From: Glaciecola sp965660625
Lineage (GTDB): Bacteria > Pseudomonadota > Gammaproteobacteria > Enterobacterales > Alteromonadaceae
Length of the DNA stretch: 64,000 nucleotides
Reading direction: 5' to 3'
Assembly (NCBI GenBank): GCA_965660625.1
Contig: CBFIAR010000016.1
Coordinates: forward strand, 22,162 to 86,161
Shown here: positions 27,398 to 35,229 of the stretch, one piece after another
Layout: every line of letters begins with the position of its first letter
Position numbering within the stretch: position 1 is the stretch's first letter
Notes under the pieces: model-generated
What the model was told of the DNA's origin: nothing
Databases searched by the model: none
Seen by the model: the letters and a program-made list of their open reading frames with translations, nothing else
Translations under genes and position numbers: made by a program

Positions 27398-28252
27398 ATG
27401 CAAAAATTGACAAAATCACTAACAAAAAGCGCATTAGTGAAAGACGCTGCATTGAAAACTATTGCGCTGGCCAGTGTTTTTTTACTGGCTATATCCACCC
27501 CCATTTTACAAGCAAAGCCACTGCATGAAGGCTGGAATACTCTGCTTTCTCAGCACGTTAAGCCAATCAACGAGGGCCACAGCACGTCGGTAGATTACCA
27601 AGGGTTTTTGGCGCAGCGGAGTCAGTTAAGCAATTATCTAAAAGAACTCGAACAGATCAGTCAGTCCGATTTTGAGCAGTGGAGTGACACCAAGCAATTG
27701 GCTTTTTTAATCAACGCTTACAATGCATGGACAGTAGACCTTATTTTAACGGACTACCCCAATCTTAAGTCGATAAGGGATTTAGGTAGCTTTTTTCGCT
27801 CACCGTGGGCAAAGTCGTTTATTCCTTTGCTCGGTAATACCTATAGCCTTGATGACATCGAACACGAACTCATCAGAGGCGATAACAAATATCAAGAACC
27901 GCGTATTCATTTCGCCGTTAACTGTGCCAGCATAGGTTGCCCGGCATTGCGCGAAGAGGCTTATGAAGAAAGCAAACTCGATACCCAACTTGACGAGCAA
28001 ACGCAACGCTTCTTGTCAGATAAAAGCAGAAACTTTATACAAGGTAATCGGCTGTATCTCTCGTTAATATTCAAATGGTACAAGGGTGACTTTGAGAAAG
28101 GTTTTAGAGGGACTAGCAACTTAGCATCATTTTTACTGCTTTACCCTGAATCACTTAAAGTAACCGACAATGAACGCAACACCTTAGAAAAAACTGACAT
28201 GGAAATTGACTTCCTAGACTATGATTGGCAATTAAACGATGTAAAAAAATAA
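27398..28252 (+). CDS. DUF547 domain exported protein
   Basis: The 284-residue product has a long N-terminal signal or anchor segment (hydrophobic residues ~20-38, ending near LQAKPLHEGW) and a full DUF547 domain. The domain is marked by WSDTKQLAFLINAYNAWTV, SPWAKSFIPLLG, SLDDIEHELIR and the cysteine motif HFAVNCASIGCPALR. DUF547 has no assigned reaction, but the paired cysteines suggest redox or acyl-transfer chemistry in the periplasm. The ATG at 27398 follows GAGG. The gene lies 4 bp after the flavoprotein gene, so the two are co-expressed. An open frame from 27362 overlaps the previous gene and is not needed. Confidence 0.8.
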   Translation: MQKLTKSLTKSALVKDAALKTIALASVFLLAISTPILQAKPLHEGWNTLLSQHVKPINEGHSTSVDYQGFLAQRSQLSNYLKELEQISQSDFEQWSDTKQLAFLINAYNAWTVDLILTDYPNLKSIRDLGSFFRSPWAKSFIPLLGNTYSLDDIEHELIRGDNKYQEPRIHFAVNCASIGCPALREEAYEESKLDTQLDEQTQRFLSDKSRNFIQGNRLYLSLIFKWYKGDFEKGFRGTSNLASFLLLYPESLKVTDNERNTLEKTDMEIDFLDYDWQLNDVKK

Positions 28253-28265
28253 GGCTACTATTTTC

Positions 28266-29591
28266 TTGTCAATCATAAAAAGTAAGCCTTCACTATTCAA
28301 ATTCACCCCATTTATGCTAAGAATAATCGCAGCATGCTTATTATATTGTCCGTTTATCAATGCGCAACAAATCGAACCAGGAGCTTCAGTGCAAGGAGCT
28401 TCAGCACAAAGATCTTCAACACAAAGAGCATGGCAACAAACACTTAATGAAGCACGTGGCGAAAGCGTGTATTTTTATGCTTGGGGCGGCGACCCTCAAG
28501 TTAACCGGTACCTCCAATGGCTCGCAGAGGAAGTAGATAGCAAATACGGCGTAAATTTAGAACACGTAAAACTGGCGCAAACCAGCGATGCGGTGAGTCG
28601 GGTGCTTGCTGAAGTATCAGCCGGAAATATGAGCGAGGGACAAGTTGACCTATTATGGATTAATGGCCTGAATTTCGCCACGATGGCAGAAAACAATCTG
28701 CTTGAAGCTAGCTGGGTTAGCCTTCTTCCCAATTTCGCATTAACCAATCCACAGCAAAATCCAGCGATGACGATGGATTTCGGCGTCCCAACAAACGGTA
28801 TGGAAGCACCTTGGGGAAGAGCGGCGCTGACGTTTTACTATGATAGCGCATACGCTCATGCGACAGGCTCATCTCCTCCTTCAACCCTGCAAGAATTATT
28901 ACACTGGAGCACGCAAAATCCAGGGCGCTTTACGTATTCTAAACCGCCTGATTTTTTAGGTTTAAGCTTTTTAAAATACGCATTAATCATACTTAATCAG
29001 CAGCAGGAGGCAGATGTTTTTACAAAGTTATATCAGCCCCCTACAGTTGAAAGTGAGCTTCAACTATTAAGCCCTCTGTGGGCGTTTTTAGATCAGCTAC
29101 ACCCATATCTGTGGCGTCAAGGTCGTTACTTTGTCAGTGATGGCGCAAGTATTAGGCGCTTGGTTGGTGACAACGAGCTTCAACTTGGCTTTACCTTTTC
29201 CGCCTCGGACATACCGGGTGCCGTTGACCGCTTCGGCTTACCTCCGAGCATTCGAAGTTTTGCAATGAAAGACGGTAGCTTAAGCAACGTACATTTTGTC
29301 AGTATTCCCGTTAATGCCAAACACAAAGCGGGCGCAAAGGTAGTAGCCAACTTCTTAATGAGCATTGAAGCTCAGGCCAAAAAGCAGCAGACAAATGAAT
29401 GGGGCGACCGGACGGTATTAGATTTGAGCTTGCTAGCGCCTGACCAACAACTAATGTTTAGGCCACCAAACCAACACCCAAGCGCCTTGCCTGTGACTGC
29501 AAAAAGCCCATCCCTGAGCGAACCTCATCCGCAGTGGAATGCAGTGCTCACCAAAGCATGGGAAAGGCGATATGGCGCTAAGCCATGGTAA
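28266..29591 (+). CDS. ynjB: YnjB-type ABC transporter substrate-binding protein
   Basis: The periplasmic binding protein has up to 441 residues, and a signal peptide (LRIIAACLLYCPFINA) begins at Met17. The mature part shows VYFYAWGGDPQVNRYLQWL near its start, GQVDLLWINGLNFATMAEN, YGVPTNG-like FGVPTNGMEAPWGRAALTFYYD and FVSDGASIRRLVG. These match E. coli YnjB and the family-1 extracellular solute-binding fold. A short acidic/polar repeat (GASVQGASAQ) follows the signal. The first codon is probably TTG at 28266, with AAGG upstream, and an ATG at 28314 is the alternative. It overlaps the next gene by 7 bp. The ligand of the Ynj system is not established. Confidence 0.82.
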   Translation: MSIIKSKPSLFKFTPFMLRIIAACLLYCPFINAQQIEPGASVQGASAQRSSTQRAWQQTLNEARGESVYFYAWGGDPQVNRYLQWLAEEVDSKYGVNLEHVKLAQTSDAVSRVLAEVSAGNMSEGQVDLLWINGLNFATMAENNLLEASWVSLLPNFALTNPQQNPAMTMDFGVPTNGMEAPWGRAALTFYYDSAYAHATGSSPPSTLQELLHWSTQNPGRFTYSKPPDFLGLSFLKYALIILNQQQEADVFTKLYQPPTVESELQLLSPLWAFLDQLHPYLWRQGRYFVSDGASIRRLVGDNELQLGFTFSASDIPGAVDRFGLPPSIRSFAMKDGSLSNVHFVSIPVNAKHKAGAKVVANFLMSIEAQAKKQQTNEWGDRTVLDLSLLAPDQQLMFRPPNQHPSALPVTAKSPSLSEPHPQWNAVLTKAWERRYGAKPW

Positions 29592-31291
29592 ACAGCGCAT
29601 CATTCTTTTCACGGTGGGTAAAGCGGAGCCCGAGCATTTTAGTAATACTGCTAATAGTGCCTGTTGTCACAGGCTTATTAGGCGTGCTTCTGCCAGCTTT
29701 TGGCTGGTTGCCCGCACTTGGCGAAAATACCTTTAATGTAAGAGGATTTGAGGCTCTTTGGCTAACACCCGGTTTCGTCAAAATGCTTGCTTTAAGTTTT
29801 TCAACCAGCTTGATCAGCACATTTTTTGCGGTCGTGTTAAGTATTTTGATACTGGGCAACTACTTCAACAGCAAGCTTCTTAACTACATACAAAAGCTTT
29901 TAGGACCTATATTAGTCATTCCACATGCGGCAGCGGCTATCGCTATTGGTTTTCTAATTGCCCCATCAGGCTTGATCATGCGTTTATTTTCGCCATGGTT
30001 GAGTGGTGCCGCGTTACCACCTGATACACTTTTACCAAACGATCCCTACGGCTTGAGCATTATTCTGGGCCTAACTTTAAAAGAATTACCCTTCGTCCTT
30101 TTAATGGCGGTTGCCGCCATGCAGCAAAGAGAAATTAAACAAGTTATTGAGGGACAATATAAAGTTGCGATTAGTTTAGGCTACTATCCATTTACCGGAT
30201 TTTGCAAAGCCGTTTTACCCGTTTTGTATCCCTTCATGCGCTTACCTGTTTATGCGATTTTAGCCTATTCCAGTGCCAGTATAGAAATACCATTAATTTT
30301 AGGTCCAAATACACCCCCTACTCTCGCAGCTGCCATTATGCAGTGGTTCAATGACGTTGACCTAAGCTTAAGGATCAAAGCATCTGCTGGTGCACTTGTG
30401 CAAATTTTAGTCACCCTATGTGTATTATTCACTTGGTGGTTACTAGAACAGGGCGTTGAAAAGTGTAGTTTATCCAAGCTAACAAACGGACGTCGAAAGT
30501 ATGCTGATTCTATCTGGAGAGTCTTAACCCATTGTTTGACTCTTCTCGTTATTTTCGCTCTTGCTTTGGCACTACTTGGGCTAGTGCTATGGTCCTTTGC
30601 GGGCTACTGGTCTTTTCCAAATACCTACCCCGATCAATTAGTTACCCTGCACTGGCAAAGCGCTTTCAAGCAATTACCAGAAACGATAAGCGACACCGTT
30701 TTAGTCGCTCTTGCTGCCACCGGCATTGCGCTATTCTTTGCATTATTTGCATTGGAGGCCGAACAACAAAGGCAAAAAAGGCTCAGTTCTGCCGCTAGCT
30801 TAATGATTTATTTGCCTTTGTTAGTGCCTAGCATTGCGTTTTTATTTGGCATTGTGTGGGTGAAGGAACTCATCGGCGTTAATGCCGTTTTTAGCATGGT
30901 AGTCCTTGGTCATTTATTATTTGTCATGCCCTATGTGTTTTTGTCACTGGCTACAAGTTATCGCAAGCTGGATTTACGTTATGCAAAAGTAGCTGCGTCA
31001 TTAGGCTGCTCGCCATGGAAAGTATTTTATGCGGTAAAGCTGCCTCAACTAGTGCCCCCCATTCTATTTTCTGCTGCGCTTGGTCTCGCAATAAGTTTCA
31101 GCCAATATTTACCAACACTCCTACTAGGCGGCGGTCGTATGAATACCTTAACCACTGAAGCTGTGGCCATTGCGAGCGGCGCTAGTAGGCGCATCAGCGC
31201 AGTGTACGTCATAATGCAGCTGCTTCTGCCAGCCCTCGGGTTTATACTTGCTTGGCTAATCCCTAAACTTCTTTTTCGTCCAAGGCAATAA
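29585..31291 (+). CDS. ynjC: YnjC-type ABC transporter permease
   Basis: The 568-residue permease contains two fused binding-protein-dependent transport domains with about twelve membrane spans. Two EAA-like loops that contact the ATPase are visible: ISLGYYPFTGFCKAVLPVLYP in the first half and AASLGCSPWKVFYAVKLPQL in the second half. This fused organisation is that of YnjC, and it resembles the AfuB/ThiP-type iron and thiamine importers. The start overlaps the stop of ynjB (ATGGTAA), and ynjD begins 3 bp after its stop. Confidence 0.85.
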   Translation: MVNSASFFSRWVKRSPSILVILLIVPVVTGLLGVLLPAFGWLPALGENTFNVRGFEALWLTPGFVKMLALSFSTSLISTFFAVVLSILILGNYFNSKLLNYIQKLLGPILVIPHAAAAIAIGFLIAPSGLIMRLFSPWLSGAALPPDTLLPNDPYGLSIILGLTLKELPFVLLMAVAAMQQREIKQVIEGQYKVAISLGYYPFTGFCKAVLPVLYPFMRLPVYAILAYSSASIEIPLILGPNTPPTLAAAIMQWFNDVDLSLRIKASAGALVQILVTLCVLFTWWLLEQGVEKCSLSKLTNGRRKYADSIWRVLTHCLTLLVIFALALALLGLVLWSFAGYWSFPNTYPDQLVTLHWQSAFKQLPETISDTVLVALAATGIALFFALFALEAEQQRQKRLSSAASLMIYLPLLVPSIAFLFGIVWVKELIGVNAVFSMVVLGHLLFVMPYVFLSLATSYRKLDLRYAKVAASLGCSPWKVFYAVKLPQLVPPILFSAALGLAISFSQYLPTLLLGGGRMNTLTTEAVAIASGASRRISAVYVIMQLLLPALGFILAWLIPKLLFRPRQ

Positions 31292-31294
31292 GCG

Positions 31295-31957
31295 ATGGAT
31301 ACAACAAACAACATGTTACGCATTCAAAACTTACATATTTACAAAGGCGATGTGCTTTTGCTCGAGCTAGATACAACGGTATCGGCAGGTGAAATACTGA
31401 CTATTATGGGTCCTTCCGGCAGTGGTAAATCTACTTTACTGAATTGGCTATCAGGTATGTTAGAACCGGTGTTTCGCGCTAAAGGAAAACTTGAACTAGA
31501 TGGCCATGATATAACACGAACGCCCAGCCATTTGCGACAAATTGCGCTCCTTTTTCAAGACTCACTGCTATTTAACCACCTGAGCGTATCGGGTAATATC
31601 GAATTCGGCATGCCGCAATCAGAATCAAGTACGAGAAAACAACGAGTATCGGAAGCACTTGCATCCGTTGGCCTGGCGGGTATGGAAAAGCGAACACCTA
31701 AAAGCCTATCCGGTGGACAGCAAGCTCGTGTTGCGCTACTGCGAGTGTTGTTGAACAAACCCAAGGTCATTTTATTAGATGAGCCTTTTAGTAAACTCGA
31801 CAGTGAACTCAGACAGGCGACAAGAGAATTGGTATTCAAACAAATACACCAGCGCGGCTTAACCGCCATATTGGTAACTCACGATCAAAGTGATGCCGAT
31901 GCGGCAGCAGGTAAGGTAATTAATTTGACACACACAGCGAGTGGTAAATCATGTTAG
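31295..31957 (+). CDS. ynjD: YnjD-type ABC transporter ATPase
   Basis: The 220-residue ATPase has Walker A GPSGSGKSTLLNWLSG near residue 34, a Q-loop in ALLFQDSLLF, the signature LSGGQQARVALLRVLL near 139, Walker B KVILLDEPFSKLD near 158 and an LVTHDQ switch. It lacks the C-terminal regulatory domain of larger importer ATPases, as YnjD does. It would power uptake through the fused permease. The stop overlaps the start of the next gene by 7 bp (ATGTTAG), so all genes from ynjB onward are translationally coupled. Confidence 0.88.
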   Translation: MDTTNNMLRIQNLHIYKGDVLLLELDTTVSAGEILTIMGPSGSGKSTLLNWLSGMLEPVFRAKGKLELDGHDITRTPSHLRQIALLFQDSLLFNHLSVSGNIEFGMPQSESSTRKQRVSEALASVGLAGMEKRTPKSLSGGQQARVALLRVLLNKPKVILLDEPFSKLDSELRQATRELVFKQIHQRGLTAILVTHDQSDADAAAGKVINLTHTASGKSC

Positions 31958-32595
31958 ACGCAAGCATTACGCCTGCAGCTAAGGCGCTACTAACGCCTTT
32001 GGTTAAGCTCTTAAATAAAACAAAGATGACACCAAATCAATTAACGGTAATTGGCTTTGCAGTGGGTTTACTCGCAATACCTTTCTTAGCGTTGCAGTGG
32101 TGGAATTTAGCATTAGCTGCAATTTTACTTAACCGAATATTGGATGGATTAGATGGCGCACTTGCGCGTTATCAAGGGTCTAGCACCAGTGCAGGCGGCT
32201 TTTTGGATATCTGTTTAGACTTTCTGTTTTATGCAGCGGTACCTGTTGGGTTTGCACTTGCCGACCCAGCCCAAAATGCATTGCCAGCAGCTATTTTACT
32301 TGCTGCTTTTATTGGCACTGGGTCGAGCTTCTTGGCCTTTGCCATTGCCGCCGAAAAATATCAGTTAACCAAGCCTCAGTTTGAATACAAAAGCTTCTAT
32401 TATCTGCACGGTTTAACCGAAGGTACTGAAACGATTTTGATCTTTGCCGCCTTTTGCATCTGGCCAGAATATTTCCCTTGGTTAGCCTATGGTTTTGCGG
32501 TTGCTGCGGGTATTACGGTGTTCACACGAGTTTATGGTGGTTACTCTACTTTGAAGAAGCAGTCTGTTAAGACTTCAGGCGATGACGTCGCATGA
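31951..32595 (+). CDS. ynjF: CDP-alcohol phosphatidyltransferase (YnjF-like)
   Basis: The 214-residue membrane enzyme has the exact CDP-alcohol phosphatidyltransferase motif DG-x2-AR-x8-G-x3-D-x3-D, with Asp68, Gly69, Ala72, Arg73, Gly82, Asp86 and Asp90. Five or six hydrophobic spans surround it. The family transfers a phosphatidyl or related group from a CDP-linked lipid to an alcohol, or uses CDP-alcohols. The E. coli counterpart YnjF also follows ynjABCDE, so linkage of this lipid enzyme to the ABC importer is conserved. The YnjE sulfurtransferase gene is absent here. The 3' end overlaps the convergent oxidoreductase gene by 29 bp. Confidence 0.88.
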   Translation: MLDASITPAAKALLTPLVKLLNKTKMTPNQLTVIGFAVGLLAIPFLALQWWNLALAAILLNRILDGLDGALARYQGSSTSAGGFLDICLDFLFYAAVPVGFALADPAQNALPAAILLAAFIGTGSSFLAFAIAAEKYQLTKPQFEYKSFYYLHGLTEGTETILIFAAFCIWPEYFPWLAYGFAVAAGITVFTRVYGGYSTLKKQSVKTSGDDVA

Positions 32596-33664
32596 AGCTG
32601 AGATCTAAATAGTCCTTCCAGATACCGAAAATGCGGCCTCCTGCACTCCAACGATCGTAATTCAACAATGCGCCGCGATCAGCAGTTGCTAGCAAAGCTA
32701 ATGAACGCGATTGAGCCTTATATTCGCGTAAAGCTTTACCGGCAAGTAGCGCGGGAATAATGTCACTCAACACAGCGCCCTGCCTAACAGCATAAACACC
32801 AGAATGAGGAGTTCCAGGCTGACTAGCACAGTCACCGCTCGCCAAGACCTCCGGATGGCTTGCACTTTGTAAATTCGCTCCAACGCTAACGAAGCCTTTC
32901 GCGTCGCAATCAAGACCCGAGCTAGCCTGCCATGGTTGCGGTGCAGCTCCTGTGGCAACCACTAATGCGCTAGCTTTCTGTATTTGTTTCTCGTCGCACA
33001 TTAACCAGCCATTAGCGATGCAATTAATCCGAGTATCTTTGCGCAGTTTAAGGCCGCGTTCATTTAATATATTTATGGCTCTTTTACGCAAACCTGGCGA
33101 GTAGCCGTTTAATAAATCGCCGCTGCAGATCAATGACACATGCGCCTGCGGCAAGCTCTTATGCAGAGCGAGCGTTAATTCAAATGCAGCCGCTCCACCA
33201 CCAAGTACCGCCACCGGCATTGAGTCGTTTTGCTCTCGCCAAGATTGCCAATATTTGTTAAAAGCACCGAAGGGCTTTGCTGGAGCAACATTAATGCTGC
33301 CGTCGTTCAGTTCTGGTTGTGGTGGGATTGAACCTACATTAAGTGAGAGGTAATCATATTGAAGTATTCGGCCGTCAACTAACGTCAACTCGCGCCTCGT
33401 TGCCTTAAGTTCGCCAATCTCGCCAACTAACAATTCGACTCCGCAAGCTTCACACAGAGGAGCTAGTTCAATGGCGCATTCCTCCTCAGTGAAGCGCCCA
33501 GCAACAAGACCGGGCATCATTCCTGAATACCATGCATGCGAGCTAGGGCTGAGCAGTATTGTGCCTTCTGGGGGACGAAACCCATTATCTATCCACCCGC
33601 GCATCGCAACCAAATGAGCATGGCCGGCGCCAGCGAGGATAAGGGTATGCCGTGTTGGTTTCAT
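32567..33664 (-). CDS. FAD-dependent NAD(P)H oxidoreductase, NDH-2/SelD-associated type
   Basis: The 365-residue flavoprotein has the FAD-binding start HTLILAGAGHAHLVAMRGW, then ILLSPSSHAWYSGMMPGLVAG, a second nucleotide site VAVLGGGAAAFELTLALH and the late FAD site EVLASGDCASQPGTPHSGVYAVRQG. The sequence resembles the NDH-2-like domain that is often fused to selenide-water dikinase SelD, but the SelD half is absent. A TTG frame start exists at 33688, but the ATG at 33664 has GGAAACC just upstream and fits the family start. The gene is convergent with and overlaps the ynj operon, and its electron acceptor is unknown. Confidence 0.8.
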   Translation of the reverse strand: MKPTRHTLILAGAGHAHLVAMRGWIDNGFRPPEGTILLSPSSHAWYSGMMPGLVAGRFTEEECAIELAPLCEACGVELLVGEIGELKATRRELTLVDGRILQYDYLSLNVGSIPPQPELNDGSINVAPAKPFGAFNKYWQSWREQNDSMPVAVLGGGAAAFELTLALHKSLPQAHVSLICSGDLLNGYSPGLRKRAINILNERGLKLRKDTRINCIANGWLMCDEKQIQKASALVVATGAAPQPWQASSGLDCDAKGFVSVGANLQSASHPEVLASGDCASQPGTPHSGVYAVRQGAVLSDIIPALLAGKALREYKAQSRSLALLATADRGALLNYDRWSAGGRIFGIWKDYLDLSFMRRHRLKS

Positions 33665-33690
33665 AGGTTTCCAATAATTATAAAACAAGG

Positions 33691-34863
33691 CTAGCTGATT
33701 GGTTTTCTCACTTTATCAACGTATTGACCATAACCCGCTTCAACCATCTCTTCTTTCGGAATAAACTTCAGCGCTGCAGAATTCATACAATAGCGCAGTC
33801 CGGTTGGGTTGGGGCCATCATTAAACACATGACCAGTGTGAGAATCTGCAATCGCACTGCGGATCTCAATACGCAAAGCACCATACCAAGAGCGGTCTTC
33901 TTTCTCAACGACTACTTCAGGGCTAATTGGTCTAACAAAGCTAGGCCAGCCGGTGCCAGACTTATACTTATCAGTTGATAGAAACAGAGGCTCACCTGAC
34001 ACTACGTCCACATAGATACCGGCACGTTTTTCATCCCAGTATTCATTGTCAAAAGCGCGTTCAGTAGCATCTTCTTGGGTCACCTTGTACTGAATGCTCG
34101 TTAACTGCTTGCGAAGCTCTTCATCACTAGGCTTTTGAAATGTATGCAGTTCAATTGGAGCAGCTTCATTCGTATTGCTATCGACAGCTTTTTTAGGTCG
34201 ATAGTCAGAGTAGTCAATGTCACGGTCTTCACCCCATACCTCGTCAATAAACTGATAACGGCCGGAGTTAAAGGTGTAAAACTTGTATCGAACGGGATTT
34301 TTTTTGTAATAGTCCTGATGATATTCTTCTGCGTCGTAGAATGACTTGAACTGTGTTACCTCAATAGCTACTGGCTTGTCATATCGACCGCTGTTTTGCA
34401 AAGCCTCAATTGATGCCTCGGCGGCGCGTTTTTCTTCAGCACTGTGATAAAAAATCGCTGGACGGTACTGTGTGCCTCGATCTACAAATTGGCCATTAAC
34501 GTCAGTTGGATCCATCATGCGCCAAAGTCCCTGCAACAGACCCTCATAGGTAATAATGTTCGCATCGTAATAAACCTGAACAGCCTCGGTATGCCCTGTT
34601 GCTCCGCTCGCAACCTGCTTATAATTTGGGTTTTTCTCAATACCACCGCTGTAGCCAGAGACCGTTTCCACCACACCCGGAATCTTTTCAAAACCAGCTT
34701 CAACACACCAGAAGCAGCCACCTGCAAAAGTGGCCACGGCAAGGGATGGATCAGCAGGCGCATATTGCGATTTGGCGGTTGCTGTGTTGTTAGTCGCGAT
34801 TGCGTTGAAACCAATGAATATAGCAATAACGACTGCTGCTGAATAAAGTATTTGACGATTCAT
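33691..34863 (-). CDS. msrAB: Bifunctional methionine sulfoxide reductase MsrA/MsrB
   Basis: The 390-residue protein starts with an N-terminal hydrophobic signal or anchor (residues ~5-24), so it is exported. MsrA (~residues 41-210) has the catalytic GCFWC (Cys50, Cys53). MsrB (~245-380) has SGTGWPSF, HTGHVFNDGPNPTG and the catalytic Cys359 in RYCMNS. MsrA and MsrB reduce the S and R forms of methionine sulfoxide. The MsrB part lacks the zinc CxxC pairs, as in other non-zinc forms. It also has Thr304 where many MsrB enzymes have the resolving Cys. Only three cysteines occur in the whole protein. The start is fixed by GAGGTGG 5 bp before the ATG, and a longer open frame to 35049 is unlikely. 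Confidence 0.9.
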   Translation of the reverse strand: MNRQILYSAAVVIAIFIGFNAIATNNTATAKSQYAPADPSLAVATFAGGCFWCVEAGFEKIPGVVETVSGYSGGIEKNPNYKQVASGATGHTEAVQVYYDANIITYEGLLQGLWRMMDPTDVNGQFVDRGTQYRPAIFYHSAEEKRAAEASIEALQNSGRYDKPVAIEVTQFKSFYDAEEYHQDYYKKNPVRYKFYTFNSGRYQFIDEVWGEDRDIDYSDYRPKKAVDSNTNEAAPIELHTFQKPSDEELRKQLTSIQYKVTQEDATERAFDNEYWDEKRAGIYVDVVSGEPLFLSTDKYKSGTGWPSFVRPISPEVVVEKEDRSWYGALRIEIRSAIADSHTGHVFNDGPNPTGLRYCMNSAALKFIPKEEMVEAGYGQYVDKVRKPIS

Positions 34864-35229
34864 GTTAACCACCTCGTTTACGAGCTGCGTGCCTCGAATA
34901 AAAAAATAGCCGATGTAAATGGGTAACCCAGTGTGCCGGCAAAGTATAGATTCATGTAGCGATGAGTACGAATTTGTAAGGTCTTTCAGATCAGTTGTTA
35001 CAACTGCCATTTGTTCTTTATACTTGAGTCCAAGCCACAAAATAAGCATTAGAATAATGTTTCGTTATTAGAATTTGACTAACAAGAAGGAATGCTGGAG
35101 CCGTCGCGATTCTAACGCGTGCCCTCCTTGGAATGATAGTCCCAATATCACTATTTTGATTTTACCTATTCAACTTACACAAATAATTTGGAATAAAACC
35201 GTTTTTTAGACCTCATAAATACTTTTATT
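34864..35229. other. Intergenic region between msrAB and the GGDEF-EAL gene
   Basis: Both flanking genes lie on the minus strand, so this 366-bp gap holds the msrAB promoter and the 3' end of the GGDEF-EAL transcript. No gene is evident. A segment at 35101-35121 matches the T-arm of the tRNA-Arg at the window end in 18 of 21 positions (GATTCTAACGCG versus GATTCGAACGCG). The surrounding bases do not fold into a tRNA, so it may be a tRNA relic, an integration scar or chance. Confidence 0.35.

Noticed and set aside
34864..35049. N-terminal extension of MsrAB
   Set aside because: A strong GAGGTGG site and a signal peptide start at 34863.
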